From an uncultured Roseburia sp. (GTDB lineage Bacteria; Bacillota; Clostridia; Lachnospirales; Lachnospiraceae): a stretch of DNA of 64,000 bases. Below are positions 1-8,903 of this stretch, one piece after another. Below the pieces are notes generated by a model. It was not told the origin of the DNA, made no database searches, and saw only the letters and a program-made list of their open reading frames with translations. Each line of letters begins with the position of its first letter. Positions within the stretch are counted from its first letter, which is position 1. The DNA lies in the NCBI GenBank assembly GCA_947088675.1, contig CAMUHN010000001.1:1-64000 (forward strand), in the 5' to 3' direction. Position numbers and translations under genes: made by a program.

Positions 1-119
1 ACGTTCGAGGAACCGCAGGAGAAATCTGCGAATGCAGTTTCTCCTGTCGGATCAGAGCTTATTTGTGACGTTCTCGGCACAAATAGCTGTGCGATAGTGA
101 GACTTAGAATTTCTTCGCG
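1..119. repeat. Hairpin-rich intergenic repeat (partial at window edge)
   Basis: This stretch lies downstream of rbfA and has no start codon with a ribosome site on the minus strand, so the nrnA gene that often follows rbfA is not seen. It holds two perfect hairpins: 16-24 pairs with 38-46, with an inner CTGC/GCAG, and 61-67 pairs with 78-84. Positions 97-119 match 42739-42761 at 21 of 23 bases, so the element is shared with the asnB-spoIIP gap. Its left boundary lies outside the window. Confidence 0.5.
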
Positions 120-152
120 CGCGAACCTGTTTCGTACCTGCGCCTTTGTCCC

Positions 153-515
153 CTACTCTCTGATCTCCTTTATTACATCATCAATTTTTTTCGACATCAT
201 CACGCCGTATTCAATCGACTGGTTCATGATAAACGTAATCTCCGGCGTGTTGCGCAGATTTACTGTCCTCGCCAGCTCCCGGCGGATATACCCTTCTGCG
301 CTCTTTAAACCTTTCAGCGTATTTTTTTGCGACTCTTCATCCCCAAGAACACTGATATATGCCTTACAGGTCTTTAAGTCCGGCGCGACTTCCACAGAAA
401 CCACGCTGGTCATCGGCGCTATGCGCGGATCTTTGATTTCCGCCCTGATAATCTCCGAAAGCTTCCGCTGCACTTCCCCGTTGATACGGGTATTTTTTAT
501 ACTGTTTTTTCTCAT
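153..515 (-). CDS. rbfA: 30S ribosome-binding factor A
   Basis: RbfA is a small KH-fold protein that binds the 30S subunit and helps the 5' end of 16S rRNA mature, especially in the cold. The 120 residues are the usual family length. The N-terminal RINGEVQRKLSEII, the central DPRI and the late VNLRNTPEITF are family hallmarks. The start is the ATG preceded by AAGGTGATTC. It is the last visible gene of rimP-nusA-ylxR-ylxQ-infB-rbfA and follows infB by 19 bases, so it is probably made from the same transcript. Confidence 0.95.
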   Translation of the reverse strand: MRKNSIKNTRINGEVQRKLSEIIRAEIKDPRIAPMTSVVSVEVAPDLKTCKAYISVLGDEESQKNTLKGLKSAEGYIRRELARTVNLRNTPEITFIMNQSIEYGVMMSKKIDDVIKEIRE

Positions 516-534
516 GAATCACCTTTCCAAACGC

Positions 535-3500
535 TTAGCGCGGCACTTCCACCATCGTATAGGCTTCGACAATGTCAAGCTCTTTGATATCGCTGAATCC
601 CTCAAATACGAGGCCGCACTCATAGCCTGCTCTTACCTCTTTTACATCGTCCTTAAATCGCTTTAATGACGCAAGATTCCCTTCAAATATCTGCGTACCC
701 TCCCTGGAAATCCTGATTTTGCATCCTCTCTGGAATACGCCGTCCAAAACATAGGAACCGGCAATATTTCCGACATCGGAAGATTTGAAAATCTGGCGCA
801 CTTCCGCATGGCCAAGTACTTTTTCCTCAAATACAGGGTCTAACATGCCTTTCATCGCCGCTTCGACGTCTTCAATCGCATTGTAAATTACCTTATAAAG
901 GCGGATATCCACATTTTCTTTTTCCGCCGTTACTTTTGCCGTTGTATCCGGCCTTACATTAAATCCGATAATAATCGCATTCGATGCGGATGCGAGGCTG
1001 ACGTCCGATTCGTTGATCGCGCCGACGCCGCCGTGGATTACTTTTACGACCACCTCGTCGTTTGAAAGTTTTACGATACTCTGCCGCACAGCCTCAACCG
1101 ACCCCTGCACGTCTGCTTTGACAATAATATCCAGCTCTTTGACATTTCCGGACTGAATCTGAGAAAACAGATCGTCAAGCGACATTTTGGATTTTGTATC
1201 CTCAATCAGGCGGTTCTTGCTCTCGGAAACATAAGTCTCTGCGAACGCTCTGGCGCCTTTTTCGGTATCGGGCGAAACAAAAGTTTCTCCGGCTTCCGGC
1301 ACAGCAGAAAGTCCTAAAATTTCAACCGGCATTGACGGTCCCGCTTCTTTGACACGTCTTCCCTGGTCGTCGATCATGGCGCGCACTTTCCCGTAACAGC
1401 TGCCGCAGGCAATCGGCTGACCAACTTTTAACGTACCTTTCTGCACCAGTACAGTTGCAACGGCTCCGCGCCCTTTATCAAGCTGCGCCTCAATTACAAG
1501 TCCCCTGGCATTTCGTTTCGGATTCGCCTTTAACTCCAGCACTTCCGCTGTCAGAAGAATCATCTCCAGCAGATTGTCAATGCCCTCTTTTGTATGTGCG
1601 GAAACCGGACAAAATACAGTACTTCCGCCCCAGTCCTCAGGAATCAGTTCATATTCGGACAGCTCCTGTTTGACACGTTCAATATTTGCGCTCGGCTTAT
1701 CAATCTTGTTGATTGCAACAATAATTTCAACTCCGGCTGCCTTTGCGTGATTGATCGCTTCTACCGTCTGCGGCATAACACCGTCGTCCGCCGCTACGAC
1801 AAGTATCGCAATATCAGTGGAATTTGCCCCTCGCATACGCATCGCAGTAAATGCCTCATGTCCCGGCGTATCCAAAAATGTGATATTCTGATTGTTAATC
1901 GAAACAACCGACGCGCCGATATGCTGTGTAATTCCGCCAGCCTCCTTATCCGTTACGCGTGTAGAGCGAATTGCATCAAGCAGCGATGTTTTTCCGTGAT
2001 CTACATGACCCATGACGCAGACTACAGGCGGACGCATCTTAAGCGTCTCCTGCGGGTCTTCTTCCTCTTTGAGCAGCTCTGCGATAACATCCACTTTTAC
2101 TTCCGGCTCACAGATACAGTTAAATTCAAGCGCAATCTCTTCCGCCGTGGCATAATCTACTTCCTGATTTACCGTAACCATCGTCCCTTTTAAAAACAGC
2201 TTCTTTACAACCGCCGCAGGCGCAATCTTCATCTTGTCGGCCAGATCGCGAATCGTAAGCCTTTCCGGAAGCACCAGCGTATGAATTGCTTCCTCCTCCT
2301 GCTTTTGTTTCTGCTGCTGTGTGGGTTTTTTCTTTCCGCCGTTCTTTTCCAGATTTGTAAAACGCTCCTGCCTCCTGCTGCCAAGCGCATCATATTCATT
2401 TTTCTGACGGCTGCTGCGGTTCCTGTCTTTCTCACGCTCTCTGGATTCTTTGCTGCGCAGCTCTTCCGACGCTGCACCAGCCGTCTCTTTGTTAAAACGG
2501 TCGATCTCACGGTCAAGCCTGCCCGAACCGCCCTGCTGATTGCCGCGAAACGCTCCGTTTCTCCCGTTTGTACGATCTCCGGAAGGGCCGTTCTGCCCGC
2601 GTCTGCCATTTGGATAAGCTTTCCCGCCGTCGGCTTTTCCGTCCCTGTTTGCGCCAAAACGGTTCTGGCCCTGCCGCCCAAAACGTTCCTGGCCGCTCTT
2701 TCTGTCATCCGGACTGTTTCTGCGCTCGTCTCCAGTCTGGCGCGGCTGTGCGTTTCCTCCTGCATTCTGGCCGCGGCGTTCTGTATTCTTTCGTCCGCCG
2801 TTTCCGCCTCTGCGGTCCGATCCGTTTCTGCGCTCGTCGTCCGATCCGCGGCGTCCGGCGCCGGCGCTTTTCTGTTCTCCGGAGCCGGGGCGCGGCGCTC
2901 CCATTTGGTCATAGATATTCTGATATACTTTCGGAGCCGGTTTTTCCTCCGCTTTTTTTGCCTCCTCCGCTGCTTTTAACCTTTTTTCTTCCTCGCGTCT
3001 CTTCGCTTCCTCAATGCGCTTTAACTCGGCAAGACGCTCTGCCTCCTCCGCCGCGGCAGCAGCCTCCGGATTGATTGCACGATCAAATGCCTTTCGCATA
3101 TCAATATCGCTCATCGGTCTTGCCGGGCGGGGCGCAGGCTGCTTCGCCTGGCCGTTTGCCGGACGGCGCATATGGCCCCCTCCGTTATTTGTACCGGCGG
3201 GACGCCCTCCTGCATTATTTGTGCGCTGGCGGTCGTTTCTTTTGCTTCCCTGCTTGTTACTACTATATTGCGCATGATAGACCGCGGTTATACTTGATTT
3301 TTTCTTTGGACGTGCCGCATCTGTTTTCTGCGTCTCCTTTGTCCCTGTCTTTGCCGGCGCCGGCTGTTTTTGGCCGGACTGCTGCGCTTTTTGGCCTGCA
3401 GCCAAAGATGCTGCCGTATCTTTTAACGGTTGTTTTTGTGCGGCATCTTTTGCATCAGAGTTTCCCGGCGTACTCTTCTCAGCTGTAGTGCCTGTCATAC

Positions 3501-3816
3501 CGCTTTCCGCGCTGCCTTGCGCCTCCTGATTTGTCTGTCCGCTGCCGGCTGCTGCCGGTTGCTTTGGCATCCGATTTTCTTTTTCGCCGCCAACCGGCTC
3601 TTTTTCCGGCTGCTTTGCACGATTCTCCTCTTTTTCCGGCTGTCCGCTTTTTGACGGGGCCCCGGCAAGTTCCCTGCGCACCAGATTCTGCGCTTCGTCT
3701 TCTATATTGCTGCTGTGTGATTTTACTTCAATATGATGTTCTTTTAAAAACTCCAATATTTTTTTATTGTCTAACCCTAACTCTTTTGCCAACTCGTGAA
3801 CTCTCATTTTTGCCAT
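535..3816 (-). CDS. infB: Translation initiation factor IF-2
   Basis: IF-2 is the GTPase that brings fMet-tRNA to the 30S subunit and drives subunit joining. At 1093 residues it is long for the family. The N-terminus has the IF2_N fold (residues 1-50, beginning [14 protein letters not shown]). Then come about 440 residues of low-complexity sequence rich in Gly, Arg, Asn, Gln, Lys and Ala, and a second IF2_N-like helix near 520-570. The GTPase domain follows: G1 GHVDHGKT near 600, G3 DTPGH near 649, G4 NKID near 703. Domains II, III and C2 complete the protein. A GGAGG lies 11 bases before the ATG. The long linker is compositionally unlike its neighbours and produces several long spurious open frames on the opposite strand. 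Confidence 0.97.
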   Translation of the reverse strand: MAKMRVHELAKELGLDNKKILEFLKEHHIEVKSHSSNIEDEAQNLVRRELAGAPSKSGQPEKEENRAKQPEKEPVGGEKENRMPKQPAAAGSGQTNQEAQGSAESGMTGTTAEKSTPGNSDAKDAAQKQPLKDTAASLAAGQKAQQSGQKQPAPAKTGTKETQKTDAARPKKKSSITAVYHAQYSSNKQGSKRNDRQRTNNAGGRPAGTNNGGGHMRRPANGQAKQPAPRPARPMSDIDMRKAFDRAINPEAAAAAEEAERLAELKRIEEAKRREEEKRLKAAEEAKKAEEKPAPKVYQNIYDQMGAPRPGSGEQKSAGAGRRGSDDERRNGSDRRGGNGGRKNTERRGQNAGGNAQPRQTGDERRNSPDDRKSGQERFGRQGQNRFGANRDGKADGGKAYPNGRRGQNGPSGDRTNGRNGAFRGNQQGGSGRLDREIDRFNKETAGAASEELRSKESREREKDRNRSSRQKNEYDALGSRRQERFTNLEKNGGKKKPTQQQKQKQEEEAIHTLVLPERLTIRDLADKMKIAPAAVVKKLFLKGTMVTVNQEVDYATAEEIALEFNCICEPEVKVDVIAELLKEEEDPQETLKMRPPVVCVMGHVDHGKTSLLDAIRSTRVTDKEAGGITQHIGASVVSINNQNITFLDTPGHEAFTAMRMRGANSTDIAILVVAADDGVMPQTVEAINHAKAAGVEIIVAINKIDKPSANIERVKQELSEYELIPEDWGGSTVFCPVSAHTKEGIDNLLEMILLTAEVLELKANPKRNARGLVIEAQLDKGRGAVATVLVQKGTLKVGQPIACGSCYGKVRAMIDDQGRRVKEAGPSMPVEILGLSAVPEAGETFVSPDTEKGARAFAETYVSESKNRLIEDTKSKMSLDDLFSQIQSGNVKELDIIVKADVQGSVEAVRQSIVKLSNDEVVVKVIHGGVGAINESDVSLASASNAIIIGFNVRPDTTAKVTAEKENVDIRLYKVIYNAIEDVEAAMKGMLDPVFEEKVLGHAEVRQIFKSSDVGNIAGSYVLDGVFQRGCKIRISREGTQIFEGNLASLKRFKDDVKEVRAGYECGLVFEGFSDIKELDIVEAYTMVEVPR

Positions 3817-3833
3817 ATATTTTCATTCCTCCA

Positions 3834-4154
3834 TTATTCAGTTGTTTTACTCTGTTTTAGTTTCTCTTCAATCAAATGGGCCAGCTGTTCATCCGTCACC
3901 GCCAGGGAAGCCCTGTAATCCTTTCCGATGGAATGCCCAAGCCCCTCTTTATTTGAGTAGCAATAGTACGGCACTTTACGAAATTGCGTCATATTGCCAA
4001 ACATCTTCTTTGTGTTGGAAGACGCATCCTCCGCCACTATGACAAGATATGCTTTTTTCTCTTTCACCGCCTTCTCTGTTGAGAACTCTCCGCTTGCCAC
4101 TCTGCCTGCCTTTGCCGCAAGCCCAAGCATCGCTAAAACTTTATCCTGTTTCAA
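3834..4154 (-). CDS. L7Ae/L30e-family ribosomal protein YlxQ
   Basis: This is a 106-residue member of the L7Ae/L30e/S12e/Gadd45 RNA-binding family, found between ylxR and infB in many Firmicutes. The N-terminal LGLAAKAGRVASGE and the EDASSNT segment match the YlxQ group, which is thought to bind kink-turn RNA. The start is a TTG (4152-4154) inside the end of ylxR, overlapping it by 14 bases. That start keeps the residues before LGLAAKAG that YlxQ proteins have, and GGAGG lies just upstream. The overlap implies translational coupling. Confidence 0.88.
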   Translation of the reverse strand: MKQDKVLAMLGLAAKAGRVASGEFSTEKAVKEKKAYLVIVAEDASSNTKKMFGNMTQFRKVPYYCYSNKEGLGHSIGKDYRASLAVTDEQLAHLIEEKLKQSKTTE

Positions 4155-4431
4155 GTTCCTCCATCTCCTTTTTCAACAACTCATATACTTCCTTTGGAAT
4201 TGGCATTTTAAATGATCGTTCCAGTCCTTTATTTTTTACTGCTGCATTGAAGCACATAAGATTCGGGCAGATATATGCCCCTCTGCCGTTTTTTCTCCCT
4301 GTCGTATCCAAAGTGATATTCGTCTCTGTTCCATCTTCTGATACAGTCTTTATGACGCGAACCATCTCTCTTTTGGCTTTCATTTCCCGACATCCCACAC
4401 ACTGGCGCATGGGAATTTTTTTATTTGCCAT
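4141..4431 (-). CDS. ylxR: YlxR (DUF448) RNA-binding protein / RNase P modulator RnpM
   Basis: This is a 96-residue YlxR/DUF448 protein. Diagnostic features are RQCVGCREMKAKREMVRV near residues 8-25 and GRKNGRGAYICPN near 46-58, with the CVGC and ICPN cysteines of the family. YlxR proteins are basic; the Bacillus homologue was described as a modulator of RNase P and renamed RnpM. It sits between nusA and ylxQ, 10 bases after nusA. Its GAGG site is spaced well from the ATG. Confidence 0.92.
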   Translation of the reverse strand: MANKKIPMRQCVGCREMKAKREMVRVIKTVSEDGTETNITLDTTGRKNGRGAYICPNLMCFNAAVKNKGLERSFKMPIPKEVYELLKKEMEELETG

Positions 4432-4441
4432 AGTTTACCTC

Positions 4442-5836
4442 TTACTTCTCACTGCCTCTGTCTGTAAGGACGTCTTCTTCAGAATCTTCACTGTCCGGGC
4501 TTCCCCCATACAAAAAGCCCACGTCCAGATCACTGCCATTGATGCTGTCCGCCTTTGGTATTTCATCTCTGAAACCCTCATCCATTTCTTTCTCTTCGTT
4601 TGTAAATTCCCTGTCTATATCGACTGCATCTGCATCAGCATCGTTTGCATATTCTCCTTCCGTATATTCTTCTGTGTATTCTTCTGCATATTCTTCTTCC
4701 GCATATTCTCCTTCCGTATATTCTTCTGCATATTCTCCGTCGTCATAATACTCTTCGTCCTCGTACTCATTCTCATAGTCAAGGAAATCTCCGGATTCTC
4801 TTGCCTGCGTTTCACTCTTGATATCAATTTTAAACCCGGTCAGACGCGCCGCAAGTCTTGCGTTCTGTCCTTCCTTTCCGATTGCAAGCGACAGCTGGTA
4901 ATCCGGCACTACAACTTTCGCCGACTTTTCCTCGGCATCGGCAATAACGGAGATGACTTTTGCAGGACTGAGCGCATTTTCTATCATCATCGCAGGATTT
5001 TCGTTCCAGTTGATAATATCTATTTTTTCCCCGCGCAGCTCGCTGACAATCGCGTTGACGCGCGCGCCGTTCATCCCGACGCATGCCCCCACCGGATCGA
5101 CATTGGGATCGTTGGAGTAAACCGCTATTTTGGTACGGCTCCCCGCCTCCCTGGCGATCGCACGAATCTCGACAATCCCTTCTTTGACCTCTGTCACCTC
5201 AGATTCAAACAGACGCTTTACCAGTTCAGGGTGTGTCCTTGATACCAGTACTTTCGGTCCTTTTGAAGTGGATTTGACTTCGAGAACATATACTTTGATA
5301 CGCTCGGTCGGCTGGAAGACCTCCCCGCGCACCTGCTCATTATCCGTTAACATTGCGTCCACTTTCCCAAGGTTGATGCTGACATTTCTGCCGATATAGC
5401 GCTGGACGACGCCTGTCACAACATCTTTTTCCTTGCTGTAATACTGATCAAACAGTACCTTTCGCTCCTCCTCCCGGATCTTCTGCAAAATAATGTTTTT
5501 TGCGTTCTGCGTCGCAATTCGGCCAAACTCTTTGGATTTTACCTCTATGTTTACGATGTCCCCCGGTTCATATTTGGAATCTATCATTTTCGCGTTGATC
5601 AGGCTGATCTCCTCCACCGGATCCTCCACCTGCTCCACAACTGTTTTTTCCTGAAATACATGATATTCACATGTTTTTGGATTGATTGTCACTCTGACAT
5701 TTTCTGATTTGCCGAAATGGTTTTTACATGCTGTTACCAATGAGTTTTCAATTGCCTCTAACAACGTCTCTTTACTGATATTTTTTTCCTGCTCAAGAAT
5801 TGTCAGCGCCTCCAACAACTCGTTATTACTGCTCAT
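4442..5836 (-). CDS. nusA: Transcription termination/antitermination factor NusA
   Basis: NusA binds RNA polymerase and modulates pausing, termination and antitermination. The order is an N-terminal polymerase-binding domain (1-125), S1 domain (130-200), then KH1 and KH2 (to about 345) with VGACVGMNGARV and AIGKEGQNARLAARLTG. The last 110 residues are a very acidic tail with repeated EEYTEGEYAEE-like units, where some bacteria have other C-terminal domains. I chose the ATG at 5834-5836, which has GGAGG 12 bases upstream, over an in-frame GTG 14 codons earlier that lacks a ribosome site. It lies downstream of rimP and upstream of ylxR in the same operon. Confidence 0.95.
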   Translation of the reverse strand: MSSNNELLEALTILEQEKNISKETLLEAIENSLVTACKNHFGKSENVRVTINPKTCEYHVFQEKTVVEQVEDPVEEISLINAKMIDSKYEPGDIVNIEVKSKEFGRIATQNAKNIILQKIREEERKVLFDQYYSKEKDVVTGVVQRYIGRNVSINLGKVDAMLTDNEQVRGEVFQPTERIKVYVLEVKSTSKGPKVLVSRTHPELVKRLFESEVTEVKEGIVEIRAIAREAGSRTKIAVYSNDPNVDPVGACVGMNGARVNAIVSELRGEKIDIINWNENPAMMIENALSPAKVISVIADAEEKSAKVVVPDYQLSLAIGKEGQNARLAARLTGFKIDIKSETQARESGDFLDYENEYEDEEYYDDGEYAEEYTEGEYAEEEYAEEYTEEYTEGEYANDADADAVDIDREFTNEEKEMDEGFRDEIPKADSINGSDLDVGFLYGGSPDSEDSEEDVLTDRGSEK

Positions 5837-5882
5837 GTCTTTTCTTTTCCTCCGTTTTCTTTCTATATATTGATCCACTCAT

Positions 5883-6350
5883 CTAAATCTCAAATGCCAG
5901 ACGTATCAGCGCAGCCTCTTCTTTATTAAAGGTACGCTTCGTGCCGTCCTCCTGTTCAATCGTTACACTGTTTTCATCATATGCAGACAAAATACCATAA
6001 AATTCCTTTTTGCCCTCAATTGCGCGGTAAGTACGTATCTCAATTTTTTTTCCCATACTGCGGACAAAGTCCTTTTCCTTTTTCAGCGGCCGTAAAAGCC
6101 CCGGCGAGCTGACTTCAAACACATAGGAATCCTCTATATAATCTTCTCTGTCCAGAATTTTGTTCATTTCTCTGGCAACAGCCTCACAGTCATTGACAGT
6201 AATGCCGCCCTCTTTCTCAATATAAGCCCTTAAATACCATGTGCCGCCCTCTTTTACATACTCGATATCCACCAGTTCAAACTGCATCCGTTCTAAAATC
6301 GGCAGGATATATCCCTCGGTGCGCTTTTCATAAGTTTCACGCTTTGACAT
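5883..6350 (-). CDS. rimP: Ribosome maturation factor RimP
   Basis: RimP assists assembly of the 30S subunit. The 155-residue length is normal. The first part carries FELVDIEYVKEGGTWYLRAYIEKEGGI, split by usual family positions, with INDCEAV-like ITVNDCEAVAREM and VFEVSSPGLLRPLK. The SSPG loop is the most conserved RimP segment. The C-terminal SH3-like barrel follows from about residue 90. AAGGGATACA precedes the ATG. This is the first gene of the operon and is read from the promoter proposed at 6447-6475. Confidence 0.95.
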   Translation of the reverse strand: MSKRETYEKRTEGYILPILERMQFELVDIEYVKEGGTWYLRAYIEKEGGITVNDCEAVAREMNKILDREDYIEDSYVFEVSSPGLLRPLKKEKDFVRSMGKKIEIRTYRAIEGKKEFYGILSAYDENSVTIEQEDGTKRTFNKEEAALIRLAFEI

Positions 6351-6392
6351 TGTATCCCTTCTTTCCGCGCAAATGTTTGCTTTTTAACGTGA

Positions 6393-6421
6393 ATTGAGAG
6401 AGGAACAAGTCCTCTCTCAAT
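6393..6421 (-). promoter_or_regulatory. Stem-loop in the rimP-nusA leader
   Basis: An 11-bp perfect inverted repeat (6393-6403 with 6411-6421, 7-nt loop) lies between the proposed promoter and rimP. It is not followed by a run of T on either strand, so it does not look like an ordinary terminator. It may be a processing or attenuation site; that role is inference. Confidence 0.4.
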
Positions 6422-6446
6422 CTAACTGTCTCTCTGCTATATTAAA

Positions 6447-6475
6447 AAGATATCACTTTTACTGCCGAATTGCAA
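6447..6475 (-). promoter_or_regulatory. Putative sigma-A promoter of the rimP-infB operon
   Basis: Read on the minus strand, TTGCAA (6470-6475) and TATCTT (6447-6452) are 17 bp apart, about 100 bp ahead of rimP. The -10 matches 4 of 6 consensus bases, so support is moderate. Confidence 0.45.
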
Positions 6476-6487
6476 GCTTTTTTTCGC

Positions 6488-6655
6488 AGAAAAATAACTT
6501 GCGTGTAACCGTTCGGCTTTCGGCTTCCCTGTTACAGAATCCGCTCCATTTAAAGTTTGCCTGCGGCAAAGGAGCGGATTCCTGGCTATTCGGCACTGCC
6601 GGCTGCTAACTGCGCAGCAAGTGCGCAGCTGCAGGCGAAACCGTAACACTTGCGT
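6488..6655. repeat. Hairpin-rich intergenic element
   Basis: Most of the gap between rimP and the sugar-binding gene is one nested structure. An 11-bp perfect stem (6537-6547 with 6571-6581) encloses TTTGC/GCAAA (6556-6560 with 6566-6570). A second hairpin follows (CTGCGCA 6610-6616 with TGCGCAG 6622-6628). Imperfect outer arms (about 6493-6513 and 6634-6655) close the whole. The architecture resembles 31118-31267, although the sequence differs. There is no reading frame of note in it. Confidence 0.5.
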
Positions 6656-6663
6656 TTCATATT

Positions 6664-7827
6664 TTAGTATACGTCTTTCCAGTCGCCGATATTGCTCGGG
6701 TCAAATTTGAACGGCGCGCCAAGGATGACTTCCGTACCGCCGTCTCCGGCGTCTACGATTGTGTACTCACTGTTGTCCATACCGGCTGCGGTAAATGTCT
6801 CTCCTGCTGCGCCTGTGATCGTTCCGTCTACCAGCGCTGCTGAAATGTATGCGCCAAGACGTCCTACGTCAATCGGGTTCCAGAGGAACATATACGGGCA
6901 GGAATGCGCATCGTCATCGCCAATGTATGCAGCCATCTCGGACGGTAGTCCAAGACCTGTCAGTTTTACGGACGAACTCTGATCCTGAAGTACCTTAGCT
7001 GCAGCCGCAATACCAACTGTCGTCGGCGCGCAGATTACTTTTAAGTCCGGATATTTGGACAGTAACGCCTGTGTCTGATCGGTGGATTTCTGCGGCTCAT
7101 CATCACCGTAAGCTACTTCAACCAGATTTAAGTTTGCATATTTGGAATCGGATTCCATAATGGATTTCATCGCTTCAATCCATGCGTTCTGGTTTGTCGC
7201 CTGTGATGTTGCGGAGAGGATTGCCCACTCGCCTTCCCCGCCGGCAATATCATAAACGGCATCCATAAGCGCCTGGCCGATTTCGGTCGTACCGGCCTGG
7301 TTTGCAAATGTCATACGGCTTGCCGCATTTGTCTTGGAATCCAGACAGGAAACCTTAATCCCTGCTGCCATGGCATCTTCCAATGCCGCCTGCAGTGCAT
7401 TTTCATCGTTTGCCGCAACACAGATACTGTCAACGCCCTGAGAAATCAGAGACTGGATCTCGGATACCTGCGCATCCGCTGTAGCTGCCACCGGATGTTT
7501 GATAATGCACTCGCCGCCCAGAGATTTGATTACGTCCTCAAATCCCTCCGCTTCTTTCTCGTTGTATGGGTTTCCTGCTGATTTTGTTACCAGTGCAAAT
7601 TTTTTGCCGGATACATCGCCGCCCGAAGCATCGGAACCACCGGAAGCGTCATCGGAACCGCCGGAGGCATCGTCTGCATCGTCGGAGCCGCCTGACGCAT
7701 CGTTATTTGCGTTCGCGTCGTCCGTTGTCCCGCCGTTTGATGCCGGCTCGCTGCTGTCACCGCACCCTGCCATCATGCCTGTTGCCATTGCTGCGCATAA
7801 TAATACGCTTAAAACTTTTTTCCTCAT
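6664..7827 (-). CDS. Sugar ABC transporter substrate-binding lipoprotein (RhaS/LsrB-like)
   Basis: This 387-residue periplasmic-binding-protein-like lipoprotein has a signal peptide with lipobox MMAGC, so Cys22 is the anchor. A linker of repeated DASGG/SDDASGG units follows (about residues 36-72), then a family 1 (peripla_BP_4) sugar-binding fold. TGLGLPSEM and LWNPIDVGRLGAYI near residues 275-325 resemble rhamnose-binding RhaS proteins more than the AI-2 receptor LsrB; the substrate remains an inference. It is last in the ATPase-permease-permease-binding protein order. A weak intercistronic stem (7864-7884) lies just upstream and may stabilise its message. GGGAGG precedes the ATG. Confidence 0.85.
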   Translation of the reverse strand: MRKKVLSVLLCAAMATGMMAGCGDSSEPASNGGTTDDANANNDASGGSDDADDASGGSDDASGGSDASGGDVSGKKFALVTKSAGNPYNEKEAEGFEDVIKSLGGECIIKHPVAATADAQVSEIQSLISQGVDSICVAANDENALQAALEDAMAAGIKVSCLDSKTNAASRMTFANQAGTTEIGQALMDAVYDIAGGEGEWAILSATSQATNQNAWIEAMKSIMESDSKYANLNLVEVAYGDDEPQKSTDQTQALLSKYPDLKVICAPTTVGIAAAAKVLQDQSSSVKLTGLGLPSEMAAYIGDDDAHSCPYMFLWNPIDVGRLGAYISAALVDGTITGAAGETFTAAGMDNSEYTIVDAGDGGTEVILGAPFKFDPSNIGDWKDVY

Positions 7828-7896
7828 CTTTTTTTCCTCCCTTTTCGATGATTTTTATATCCGGCGGATTTTTGAGAAAACCGCTTGATACCAGAA

Positions 7897-8901
7897 TTAT
7901 TTTACTTTCTTTTTCTTTAACCCAAGGCTTGCCGAGATATTCGGAATCAATACAGCGCAGATTAACAGCGCGCCGAGAATAATTAACACTACCTGCGGAT
8001 TCATATTGATCTGCCCGAGGCCGATTCTCAAGCAGACGATAATAAATGCGGAGATCAGGCCGCCGACCATTTTTCCTTTGCCGCCCGCGGTGGAAATACC
8101 ACCAAATACCGCCATTGCAATCGCATCCATTTCAAAACCGTTACCGGTTGTCGTGTTAGCCCCGTATAATTCGGATGTCAGAAACAAAGCGGCAAGACCT
8201 GCGAATGTACCCATCAGCGTAAATACCAGAAAGCGGATTTTGCCAACTTTAATTCCGGAGTAAAACGACGTCCTGCTGTTGCTGCCGATTGCATAGAGGC
8301 TTCGTCCGAATGTCGTCTTAATCGACAACACAACGAATACCGCCCCGCAGATTAAGACCAGAAAGAATACATAGGGAAACGGACCAATCTCTCCGGAAAG
8401 AGCCCGAAATCCCGCCGTATTTGTGACAGATACGGACCCGCCGCTTCCCAGCATGATCTCCGCGATACCGCGAAATACGATCTGTGTGCCGAGCGTAACA
8501 ATCATAGACGGCAGCTCCGGAAACTTTAACAGAATAAACCCGTTTACCATACCGCATACCGTACCGGTCAGTATCGTAATGAATATGACGCCGACAAACG
8601 GCACGCCCGCATTTGTCGCCATACACGCAACCGTAGCAGCCAGGCAGACTGTAGAGCCTACGGATATGTCGATCTCCCCAAGCATCAGGATATACGCCAT
8701 GGGCAGCAGCAAAAAGATTTCGCTTAAATATTTCGGCATTTCACGCAATACGTTTGTCACCGTATAATTCGGAGATAAGCATCTGCAGAAGATATTGATA
8801 AATAAAAACAGGACAACCAGCATTCCTTCCCAACTGAAAATTCTTTTTTTCCACACGTCCTGCGGTGTGGCCTCTATCGTCCTCCCTGATTTCCCTGCCA
8901 T
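7897..8901 (-). CDS. Sugar ABC transporter permease (CUT2 family)
   Basis: This is a 334-residue integral membrane permease of the BPD_transp_2 (RbsC/RhaP/LsrC-D) family with about ten hydrophobic segments. Family signs are GEIDISVGS near residue 80, where the permease meets the ATPase, and the late FGGISTAGGKGKMVGGL segment. It follows the other permease by 2 bases, and the two probably form a heterodimer. The basic C-terminus ends KKKKVK. The cargo is inferred from the partner binding protein. Confidence 0.88.
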   Translation of the reverse strand: MAGKSGRTIEATPQDVWKKRIFSWEGMLVVLFLFINIFCRCLSPNYTVTNVLREMPKYLSEIFLLLPMAYILMLGEIDISVGSTVCLAATVACMATNAGVPFVGVIFITILTGTVCGMVNGFILLKFPELPSMIVTLGTQIVFRGIAEIMLGSGGSVSVTNTAGFRALSGEIGPFPYVFFLVLICGAVFVVLSIKTTFGRSLYAIGSNSRTSFYSGIKVGKIRFLVFTLMGTFAGLAALFLTSELYGANTTTGNGFEMDAIAMAVFGGISTAGGKGKMVGGLISAFIIVCLRIGLGQINMNPQVVLIILGALLICAVLIPNISASLGLKKKKVK

Positions 8902-8903
8902 GA

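Noticed and set aside
2229..2979. Long open frames on both strands inside the IF-2 linker
   Set aside because: They arise from the low-complexity, GC-rich linker; translations are repetitive and have no recognisable protein features.
4640..4760. Tandem short repeats resembling a CRISPR-like or microsatellite array
   Set aside because: They keep the nusA reading frame and encode the Glu/Tyr-rich tail, so they are coding repeats, not an array with spacers.
4049..5242. 397-codon open frame on the plus strand, antisense to ylxQ, ylxR and nusA
   Set aside because: It runs opposite three well-supported genes; its Phe/Ile/Cys-rich composition is the mirror of Glu/Lys-rich nusA codons, and it has no domain or ribosome site.
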